From Paenibacillaceae bacterium UBA6304 (lineage in GTDB: Bacteria; Bacillota; Bacilli; Paenibacillales; Paenibacillaceae): a stretch of DNA of 12,853 bases. Shown here one piece after another: positions 7,677-12,853 of this stretch; positions within the stretch are counted from its first letter, which is position 1; each line of letters opens with the position of its first letter. The stretch spans positions 1-12,853 of the forward strand of contig DJTQ01000316.1 in assembly GCA_002439285.1 (NCBI GenBank), given 5' to 3'. The position numbers were made by a program, and so were the translations under genes. A model generated the notes under the pieces. It saw only the letters and a program-made list of their open reading frames with translations, made no database searches and was not told the DNA's origin.

Positions 7677-8456
7677 TTATTTCTTACGCACGGGCGAGAT
7701 AAACCAGTAAGCCATGCCGACAAAGACGGCTCCGCCGATAATATTACCGAGCGTGACCGGAATCATATTATGGAACCATCCGGCAAGCGATACCGTGTCA
7801 GGGTGATTCGGCAGCATGATCGACAAGCTGAGCAGGGTCATGTTAGCTACGCTATGCTCATACCCGCTCGCGATAAAGGCATAGAGGCACCACCAGATCA
7901 GGACAATTTTGGAGATATCATCCTTCGCCCGGTTAGCCATCCAGATGGCAAGACAGACAAGCCAATTACACAAGATGCCGCGGAAAAACAGCTCCATAAA
8001 CGGGGCGCCCATTTTCTTGGCTGCTGACGCAAAAATTAGATGCTCCGGCGCAGCGGTTTTGAATAATCCTGAACCTACGATAAGCAAACAGAGGATGAGA
8101 GCCCCCGCCAAATTACCGGTAAAGACGATTCCCCAGTTCTTGAGGGTATCCTTAACGGTTGTTCGCTTGGCCAAAGTACTGGCCGTAAAGAACATGTTAT
8201 TTCCCGTAAACAGCTCTGAACCGGCGAAAATCACCAGGGTGAGGGCAAGCCCGAACGACATGCCCATAACCATGGTTTGAAATGGCGATTTCGCTGCGGC
8301 CAGCGGTGCGCCTACGCTGAATATCAGAATGATACCGAGTCCAACGTAAGCTCCCGCCAGAAGCGTTGAAACGAAATATCGGGGCAAACTTTCATTCATC
8401 TTCTCTTTCTTTTTAACAGCTGCTTCCACAATGGATTCCACGTTTTGCGTAAACAT
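7677..8456 (-). CDS. nirC: Formate/nitrite transporter family channel, probably nitrite transporter NirC
   Basis: Inner-membrane pentameric channel for small monovalent anions. The 259-residue product has six predicted hydrophobic segments (about 31-51, 61-82, 107-129, 156-174, 181-200, 229-252). It carries the family signatures AGSELFTGN (78-86) and FRGILCNWLVCLA (158-170). The conserved pore histidine is His201 in SGYEHSVANM. No signal peptide is expected. The start at 8456 has a GTGGGGA ribosome binding site 6 bases upstream (8463-8469). It follows nirD after 52 bases and precedes the operon terminator, which favours nitrite import for NirBD over formate export (FocA). The pfl genes are nearby but in another unit, so a formate role cannot be excluded from sequence alone. 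Confidence 0.88.
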   Translation of the reverse strand: MFTQNVESIVEAAVKKKEKMNESLPRYFVSTLLAGAYVGLGIILIFSVGAPLAAAKSPFQTMVMGMSFGLALTLVIFAGSELFTGNNMFFTASTLAKRTTVKDTLKNWGIVFTGNLAGALILCLLIVGSGLFKTAAPEHLIFASAAKKMGAPFMELFFRGILCNWLVCLAIWMANRAKDDISKIVLIWWCLYAFIASGYEHSVANMTLLSLSIMLPNHPDTVSLAGWFHNMIPVTLGNIIGGAVFVGMAYWFISPVRKK

Positions 8457-8508
8457 TAAACCATCCCCACTCTCTCCCTAGTGCATGTTCATACGGCAAT
8501 CCACGCCG

Positions 8509-8850
8509 CTATGCGGTCTGCAATTCCCCCGCCGCAATCCATACTTGCCCATTCTCTATCTTGACTGGCAGCATTTGCGCCTGTCCCTGGTCCGGAGCTT
8601 GCACAAGACCGGTTGTCAAATCGATCTTCCAATCATACAACGGGTCATACAGATAATGACCCGAGACAATCCCTTCTGCAAGCGGTCCGCCCTTCGGATG
8701 GGGATTCTTATTCACCGCAGCGAAGATTCGATCATCGGAGAGACGGAAAACGGCAATTTGCCGTCCCCCGATCTCCACTACACGTCCGATCTGTACCAAA
8801 AAGTGGTCCACAGCTCCTACAGATGTAAATTCGATATTATCCTTATTCAT
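8509..8850 (-). CDS. nirD: Assimilatory-type NADH-nitrite reductase small subunit
   Basis: A 113-residue Rieske-fold partner of NirB, needed for activity of the cytoplasmic NADH-nitrite reductase. The fold shows in the order NKNPHPKGGPLAEG (47-60) then YDPLYDWKIDLTTG (68-81), which align with the two Rieske ligand boxes. The Fe-S ligands are largely gone: Asn49, Asp69 and Tyr72 stand where Cys, Cys and His would be, and only His51 remains. This agrees with NirD proteins being cluster-free Rieske relatives. The ATG at 8850 has AAGGGAG about 10 bases upstream. It lies 33 bases after nirB and 52 before nirC on the same strand, so it is the middle gene of the operon. Confidence 0.92.
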   Translation of the reverse strand: MNKDNIEFTSVGAVDHFLVQIGRVVEIGGRQIAVFRLSDDRIFAAVNKNPHPKGGPLAEGIVSGHYLYDPLYDWKIDLTTGLVQAPDQGQAQMLPVKIENGQVWIAAGELQTA

Positions 8851-8883
8851 ATATTGTTCTCTCCCTTCTCTACTAACCGATAT

Positions 8884-11319
8884 TTACAGTTGATTGCTCA
8901 CTTCTAAGCGGTTAAACATTTTGTCGCGGTTCTCGTCATCGCGAAGTACTTTCTTCCAAGGATCCTCCACTTGCTTCAGGGCAAATTCAATCCGTTCCAT
9001 GAGTGCCTTCCGATTCTCTGGGTTGTCAACCACAACCGCCTTGATTTGCTCCAGGCCGATCCGTTCCACCCATTCCGATGTTCTCTCCAGGTAGTTACCG
9101 GTTTCGCGATAGTACTGCATAACTGCGCCGACGATTTCGATCAACTCTTCATCTGTCTTCACTTTGCAGAGCGAATCCGCAAGCCGGGCCTTGATCCCGC
9201 CGTTGCCGCCGACGAAAATTTCCCAGCCGCCGTCATTGCCCACGATCCCGATATCCTTCGTGCACGATTCCGCGCAGTTCCGCGGGCATCCGTTCACAGC
9301 CAGTTTGAATTTGGCCGGGAAGTCGAGCCGTTCGAATTTGCGTTCCAGTGTTGCCCCCATCCCCATCGAATCCTGGGTACCGAATCGGCAGAACTGCGAA
9401 CCGACGCAGGTTTTCACTGTGCGTAACGATTTAGCGTAAGCATATCCCGATGGCATGTCGAGTTCTTCCCATACCTTCGGCAAATCTTCTTTTTTCACGC
9501 CGATCAAATCGAGCCGTTGACCGCCTGTCACTTTTACCGCCTTCACATCGTATTTCACCGATATATCGGCGATCCGCTTCAACTCTTCCGGTGTAGTGAC
9601 ACCGCCGTACATGCGGGGAACGACAGTATAGGTTCCGTCTTTTTGAATATTAGCGTTCATCCGTTCGTTAACAAAACGCGATTCTTTCTCATCTTCATGC
9701 GTATCCGGATATAGCATTCCAAGGTAGTAGTTGATCGCAGGGCGGCATTTCGAGCAGCCTTCCGGTTGGCTCCAACCCAGTACATTCATCACTTCTTTGC
9801 TTGTTTGCAGTCCTTTGGCTTGAATCTCGGCCACGATTTCATCGCGGCTCAGGGTCGTGCATCCGCAAATCCCTTGTTTGGCTGTTGTCTCGAAGCCATC
9901 ACCGAGCACGTATTGCAAGATTTGTTCCACTACCGGCTTGCAGCCTCCGCACGAACGGGTTGCCCCGGTACAAGCTTTAATCTCATCGACCGTCGTCAAT
10001 CCCTGATTCGTTATTACGTCCACGATCGTGCCTTTGGTTACACCGTTGCAACCGCAGACGATTTCTTCGTCCGACATTGTTTCAACCGAAGTTGTCTTCT
10101 TGCCTCCGCCGCCGCAGCAACCTGTTCCCATCAGCGAGCCGTATAGTTCGTCTGTCATAACCGTCTTCTGCTTAATCAGCTTCTGCAACTCCGCCGAATC
10201 CGTAATATCGCCGAAGAGTACGGCACCAACCATAACCCCATCTTTCAACAATATTTTCTTGTAAGTACGTTTCCAGTCATCTTTGTTGGCGATCACTGTA
10301 TGCTCCGGATTATCGATGAACTCCCCGGTCGAGAATACGTCGACGCCCGATATTTTCAGTTTGGTCGATACGACCGAACCTTCGTACGGAGGAGCTTCTA
10401 CACCGCTGATATGCTTGGCCAGCACCATTCCCTGTTCAAACAAAGGAGCAACCAGACCGTAGCAGGTACCGCGGTGTTCCGTACATTCACCGACCGAATA
10501 CACGCCTTCCATCGATGTCTGCATATAATCGTTGACCACGATCCCGCGGTTGACGGTAATTCCACTTTCTTTGGCGACCGCAACATTCGGTTTAATCCCT
10601 ACTGCCATTACGACGAATTCTGCATGAAGTACTGTATCGTCAGCGAACCGGAGACCCGTGACTCTCTTATCGCCCAGCAGTTCGGACGTTTGCGCACCCA
10701 TCTTAAATTTGATACCTTGGCGCTCAAGCTCCGCCTTCAACATCGAAGCCGCCTGATGATCAAGCTGGCGCTCCATCAAATCCTCCATCAAGTGGACGAC
10801 TGTAACATCCATTCCGAGTTGAACGAGACCTTTAGCCGCTTCAAGACCAAGCAAGCCCCCGCCGATTACAGCTGCTGTCCGGTAGGTCTTGGCCGCTTCC
10901 AGCATTTGAGTACAGTCCGCAATATCACGGAAACCGACTACGCCTTCCTTGTCGCTGCCGGGAATCGGCAGAATGAACGAGTTCGAGCCTGTTGCGATCA
11001 GCACCTTGTCATAAGGCACCCGCATTCCATCTGCTGTAACTACTTCTTTGGTCTGTTCATCAATTTTGGCAACCGTTGTTCTCGTATGCAGCGTAATTCC
11101 GTTCTCCCGATACCAGTTCAAATCATTCAGAACAATGTCATCGATCGTCTTGCTGCCTTCCAAAACGTAAGATAGCATGATCCGATTATAGTTAGGATGC
11201 GGCTCGCTCCCAAATACCGTAATTTCAAATTTCTTCGTCAGTTTCAAAATTTGTTCGACAGCACTAATACCCGCCATCCCATTGCCGATCACCACTAATT
11301 TTTCTCTATCTGTTCCCAT
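8884..11319 (-). CDS. nirB: NADH-nitrite reductase large subunit
   Basis: Cytoplasmic siroheme enzyme reducing nitrite to ammonium with NADH. The 811-residue product has an N-terminal FAD/NAD oxidoreductase domain (GxGxxG at 12-17; NAD site VIGGGLLGLEAA near 150). A BFD-type [2Fe-2S] motif follows (Cys422, Cys424, Cys457, Cys460), then a second similar motif (Cys485, Cys487, Cys522, Cys525). The ferredoxin-like and siroheme/[4Fe-4S] domain has Cys638, Cys644, Cys678 and Cys682 in TCVGSQFC and NGCPRNC. An unusual Cys401-Cys402 followed by four glycines precedes the first BFD motif. The start at 11319 is chosen because AAGGAGG at 11330-11336 is 10 bases upstream; the ATG at 11346 would put that site inside the gene. 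It is first in nirBDC and preceded by a model Fnr-dependent promoter. Siroheme synthesis genes are not in the window. Confidence 0.96.
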   Translation of the reverse strand: MGTDREKLVVIGNGMAGISAVEQILKLTKKFEITVFGSEPHPNYNRIMLSYVLEGSKTIDDIVLNDLNWYRENGITLHTRTTVAKIDEQTKEVVTADGMRVPYDKVLIATGSNSFILPIPGSDKEGVVGFRDIADCTQMLEAAKTYRTAAVIGGGLLGLEAAKGLVQLGMDVTVVHLMEDLMERQLDHQAASMLKAELERQGIKFKMGAQTSELLGDKRVTGLRFADDTVLHAEFVVMAVGIKPNVAVAKESGITVNRGIVVNDYMQTSMEGVYSVGECTEHRGTCYGLVAPLFEQGMVLAKHISGVEAPPYEGSVVSTKLKISGVDVFSTGEFIDNPEHTVIANKDDWKRTYKKILLKDGVMVGAVLFGDITDSAELQKLIKQKTVMTDELYGSLMGTGCCGGGGKKTTSVETMSDEEIVCGCNGVTKGTIVDVITNQGLTTVDEIKACTGATRSCGGCKPVVEQILQYVLGDGFETTAKQGICGCTTLSRDEIVAEIQAKGLQTSKEVMNVLGWSQPEGCSKCRPAINYYLGMLYPDTHEDEKESRFVNERMNANIQKDGTYTVVPRMYGGVTTPEELKRIADISVKYDVKAVKVTGGQRLDLIGVKKEDLPKVWEELDMPSGYAYAKSLRTVKTCVGSQFCRFGTQDSMGMGATLERKFERLDFPAKFKLAVNGCPRNCAESCTKDIGIVGNDGGWEIFVGGNGGIKARLADSLCKVKTDEELIEIVGAVMQYYRETGNYLERTSEWVERIGLEQIKAVVVDNPENRKALMERIEFALKQVEDPWKKVLRDDENRDKMFNRLEVSNQL

Positions 11320-11383
11320 ATTGGAATTGCCTCCTTCAAAATGCAATCGATTCGGTCTGCAATACTTTTAATTTTATAAGTAA

Positions 11384-11389
11384 ATTATA
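11384..11389 (-). promoter_or_regulatory. -10 box of the nirBDC promoter
   Basis: A perfect TATAAT on the minus strand. The predicted start is near 11377, giving a leader of about 57 bases. The proximal Fnr box centre (11418.5) is then exactly at -41.5, the class II activator position. No -35 hexamer is needed or seen. Confidence 0.75.
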
Positions 11390-11410
11390 AAATTAAAATT
11401 AGAATTACAT

Positions 11411-11426
11411 TGTGATCTATTTCACA
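11411..11426. promoter_or_regulatory. Perfect Fnr box, proximal, at the nirBDC promoter
   Basis: TGTGA-TCTATT-TCACA exactly matches the Bacillus Fnr consensus and is centred at -41.5 relative to the predicted nirB start. Anaerobic activation by the Fnr encoded 5 kb away is the direct prediction. Confidence 0.8.
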
Positions 11427-11431
11427 CTAAA

Positions 11432-11447
11432 TGTGAAACTTATCACA
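11432..11447. promoter_or_regulatory. Perfect Fnr box, distal, at the nirBDC promoter
   Basis: TGTGA-AACTTA-TCACA is a second exact match, centred at -62.5, 21 bases from the proximal box. That is near the class I position (about -61.5), so two Fnr dimers on the same helical face could act together. Confidence 0.72.
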
Positions 11448-11464
11448 ATATTGTTCATAGTTTT

Positions 11465-11490
11465 TTGTGTTTTCCTATTGAAAAACACAA
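11465..11490. other. AT-rich hairpin between nirB and ric
   Basis: TTGTGTTTT (11465-11473) pairs with AAAACACAA (11482-11490), 9 bases with an 8-base loop. It lies between the likely ric terminator and the nirB Fnr boxes. Neither strand shows a proper T-tract after the stem, so its role is unclear. It may extend termination of ric transcripts or be chance. Confidence 0.3.
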
Positions 11491-11493
11491 TTA

Positions 11494-11518
11494 TTTCCCT
11501 CCTTATTCAGGAGGGAAA
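11494..11518 (-). terminator. Intrinsic terminator of ric
   Basis: TTTCCCTCCT and AGGAGGGAAA are perfect 10-base arms around TATTC. On the minus strand the stem is followed by the T-rich ATAATTGTGTTTTT. It lies 25 bases after the ric stop codon and separates ric from the nirB promoter. The T-tract is interrupted, so efficiency may be moderate. Confidence 0.6.
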
Positions 11519-11543
11519 GTTACAACCTTCATTTTTTTGTTGC

Positions 11544-12248
11544 TTACAATGCCGCGTAGCGAGGAAATAGGATGTTGTTTTCAAGGTGAATATGACTAAA
11601 TGTCATCCCTTCCAATTCTTCCAATCGCGCGTAAGTCGTACGGTAAGTCGTACAGGCGTGAGCCGGCGGCTGAAAATCTCCGGTAATTTCCCGCAAACGT
11701 TTCAAAATCTTGCCTGCCCCATCATGCTCAGCTTCCAGTTCCGATATCGCCGCAGACAATTTATTGAGAACTTCTTGTTCTTGCCCCAATTCCCAATTGA
11801 TCATTTTCGGAAAGACTTCCGCTTCTTCCTTGGCCGTGTGTTCAAGCAACTCGCTACGAAGCTGGCCGTACAACTGCTCTACTTCGAGTAAATGGGGATC
11901 ATGTTCGCCATGTACGCGAGAGACCTTGATTACGCTCTTATGCAGTTCCGGCAATTGTTCCCGCAAGTAAGCGTGATGCTTGTTTACGATATGGCCGATA
12001 AGGGCCTGCGAATCCGCATCGCTCCAGGAGTCTCTCTCCTCTGCATTCGGATGTTCAGCTACCAACTTTGCCAAATCGGCTAGAAGTTCATCGACTTCCA
12101 TATTTCTTTCCTCTGCCGCTTCTTGAAGAGGCCGGTTGCCTCCGCAGCAAAAGTCAATTTTGCGACGCCGAAAATAATCCGCTGACTTAGGGAATTCAAG
12201 CACGATATCCCGAACTAGACTTTTCTTGTCGAACAGCTTGTTCTCCAT
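11544..12248 (-). CDS. ric: Di-iron iron-sulfur cluster repair protein (Ric/ScdA/YtfE family)
   Basis: Cytoplasmic hemerythrin-like protein that restores iron centres damaged by nitric oxide or oxidants. The 234-residue product has the N-terminal ScdA_N domain (about 1-65) with the Cys34-Cys35-Gly-Gly motif in FCCGGNRPL. A hemerythrin domain follows (about 80-234) with all expected di-iron ligands: His92, His137 and Glu141 (HxxxE), His175, His219 and Glu223 (HxxxE). The length matches E. coli YtfE (220) and S. aureus ScdA (224). The start at 12248 is chosen with AGGAGG at 12260-12265, 11 bases upstream; the ATG at 12257 is only 2 bases from it and adds three residues. It has its own Fnr-type box and terminator, so it is a separate unit beside nirBDC. 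The link to NO made during nitrite reduction is an inference. Confidence 0.93.
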   Translation of the reverse strand: MENKLFDKKSLVRDIVLEFPKSADYFRRRKIDFCCGGNRPLQEAAEERNMEVDELLADLAKLVAEHPNAEERDSWSDADSQALIGHIVNKHHAYLREQLPELHKSVIKVSRVHGEHDPHLLEVEQLYGQLRSELLEHTAKEEAEVFPKMINWELGQEQEVLNKLSAAISELEAEHDGAGKILKRLREITGDFQPPAHACTTYRTTYARLEELEGMTFSHIHLENNILFPRYAAL

Positions 12249-12301
12249 CCTACCCATCTCCTCCTCTGTTTAGCATCTCAATCCAAACTTATTTTAAATT
12301 C

Positions 12302-12307
12302 AGCTTA
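12302..12307 (-). promoter_or_regulatory. Tentative -10 for ric
   Basis: On the minus strand TAAGCT occupies exactly the place (-12 to -7) that puts the Fnr box centre at -41.5, with a start near 12295. The hexamer itself is poor, but the same TAAGCT appears at the equivalent place at adhE. Confidence 0.35.
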
Positions 12308-12328
12308 ACGCACCTTTGATCTCATATT

Positions 12329-12344
12329 TGTGATTGCCGTCACA
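12329..12344. promoter_or_regulatory. Perfect Fnr box upstream of ric
   Basis: TGTGA-TTGCCG-TCACA exactly matches TGTGA-N6-TCACA. It is centred at 12336.5, 88 bases upstream of the ric start codon, between the upstream gene's terminator and ric. This places ric in the likely Fnr regulon with nirBDC. Confidence 0.7.
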
Positions 12345-12365
12345 AACTTCTTGTCTGTTCTGAGC

Positions 12366-12408
12366 AAAAAAGCTTCCCGAGTGCCATTCACTCAAGGGAA
12401 GCTTTTTT
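12366..12408. terminator. Strong bidirectional intrinsic terminator
   Basis: A perfect 13-base stem pairs AAAAAAGCTTCCC (12366-12378) with GGGAAGCTTTTTT (12396-12408). An inner GAGTG/CACTC extension follows after a two-base bulge. T-runs follow the GC core on both strands. It lies about 45 bases after the stop of the minus-strand flavoprotein and ends its transcript before the ric promoter. Confidence 0.9.
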
Positions 12409-12454
12409 TATCTGTCGGCTATTTATTTATAATATTAATTGGATTGTTACCACA

Positions 12455-12853
12455 TTAGGACTTTAATACATCGTGATCCACGTAGCGCTCGCCATTCAGT
12501 TCGCTTATAAGCTCAATGGCTACTTTGGCACCGTCACCCGCCGTAATAATCGTGTGAACGCTTACGCCAGCGACCGTACCGGCAGCCCAGATCCGAGGAT
12601 TGCTTGTGCGTCCGTTTCCGTCCGTGTCGATCACGGTTTTGATTCTCGGTTCTCTGCCTTCCTTAAGTTCAAGGCCGATCGTACCTGCTAACTCAGTTAG
12701 CGCTCCGGTTGCCAGAATCACATGGGATGCCTCATAGCTTCGGCCGGATTCCGTTTTAACGGTCACTTTCGATCCACCGTTCGTATCCACTACCGTGACT
12801 TTCTCCTCAATAAACTTAGCTCCGAATTTCTGGGCCTGCTCCCGACCGATACT
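12455..12853 (-). CDS. Thioredoxin-reductase-like FAD/NAD(P) oxidoreductase, C-terminal part (runs off the right edge)
   Basis: The last 132 codons of a flavoprotein remain open to the window edge, reading SIGREQAQKFGAKFIEEKVT at the truncated end. The second half of a FAD-binding domain is visible: SHVILATGA, the usual strand before the flavin-binding turn, and NPRIWAAGTVAGVSVHTIITAGDGAKVAIELI near the C-terminus. The latter matches the G-D-like FAD site and amphipathic helix of thioredoxin-reductase-type enzymes. The usual Gly-Asp is Gly-Thr here (AAGTVAG). The N-terminal GxGxxG and any redox CxxC lie outside the window, so true thioredoxin reductase, ferredoxin-NADP reductase or a CxxC-lacking relative cannot be told apart. 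It is followed by a strong terminator and is therefore not co-transcribed with ric. Confidence 0.75.
   Translation of the reverse strand, partial: SIGREQAQKFGAKFIEEKVTVVDTNGGSKVTVKTESGRSYEASHVILATGALTELAGTIGLELKEGREPRIKTVIDTDGNGRTSNPRIWAAGTVAGVSVHTIITAGDGAKVAIELISELNGERYVDHDVLKS

Noticed and set aside
7677..8456. Naming the transporter focA because of the nearby pfl genes
   Set aside because: It sits inside the nir operon, after nirD and before that operon's terminator, and is separated from pfl by fnr and the acetyltransferase. NirC is the better call, though substrate cannot be proven from sequence.
10300..11175. A 291-codon plus-strand frame opposite nirB
   Set aside because: Lies wholly inside conserved NirB coding sequence and has no motif or initiation signal.
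11320..11346. Extended N-terminus of NirB from an ATG at 11346
   Set aside because: The extra nine codons contain the AAGGAGG ribosome binding site; the FAD-binding start follows the ATG at 11319 in the usual way.
1..12853. Mobile element, CRISPR array, tRNA or riboswitch
   Set aside because: No transposase, integrase, array of spaced repeats, tRNA-like fold or long structured leader was seen. The leaders are short and explained by operator dyads.

Overview
This 12.9 kb window looks like the chromosome of a facultatively anaerobic, endospore-forming-type Firmicute (Bacillales). A Paenibacillus-like host is the best guess, from the protein sequences, the strong AGGAGG-type ribosome binding sites and the Bacillus-type Fnr. 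The genus is an inference. The window is almost entirely an anaerobic fermentation and nitrite-respiration locus. I do not see a phage, transposon, CRISPR array, tRNA or rRNA.

Layout from left to right: start of pflA (edge-truncated, minus), pflB (minus), a 250-base intergenic region with three Fnr-type boxes, adhE (minus), a 397-base regulatory region with several dyads, fnr (plus), a convergent gap with hairpins, a GNAT acetyltransferase (minus), an intrinsic terminator, then the operon nirB-nirD-nirC (minus, transcribed right to left), ric/scdA (minus, own promoter) and the 3' end of a thioredoxin-reductase-like flavoprotein (minus, edge-truncated).

How the genes fit together: PflB (activated by PflA) splits pyruvate to acetyl-CoA and formate without oxygen, and AdhE reduces acetyl-CoA to ethanol, regenerating NAD+. 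NirC brings in nitrite (or moves formate/nitrite), NirBD reduces it to ammonium with NADH, and Ric repairs iron centres damaged by NO or oxidants, a by-product risk of nitrite metabolism. The divergently placed Fnr carries the C-terminal Cys cluster of an oxygen-sensing [4Fe-4S] regulator.

The most striking feature is the density of TGTGA-N6-TCACA-like palindromes. They lie in front of pflB (three), fnr (one), nirB (two) and ric (one). In front of adhE the dyads instead have the form GTGAA-N4-TTCAC, which fits the NADH sensor Rex at least as well. At nirB the geometry is textbook: a perfect box centred 41.5 bases upstream of the start predicted from a perfect TATAAT. A second box sits 21 bases further upstream, and the same 21-base pairing recurs at pflB. 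I found no clearly novel system. The interest is in this compact, readable anaerobic regulon.
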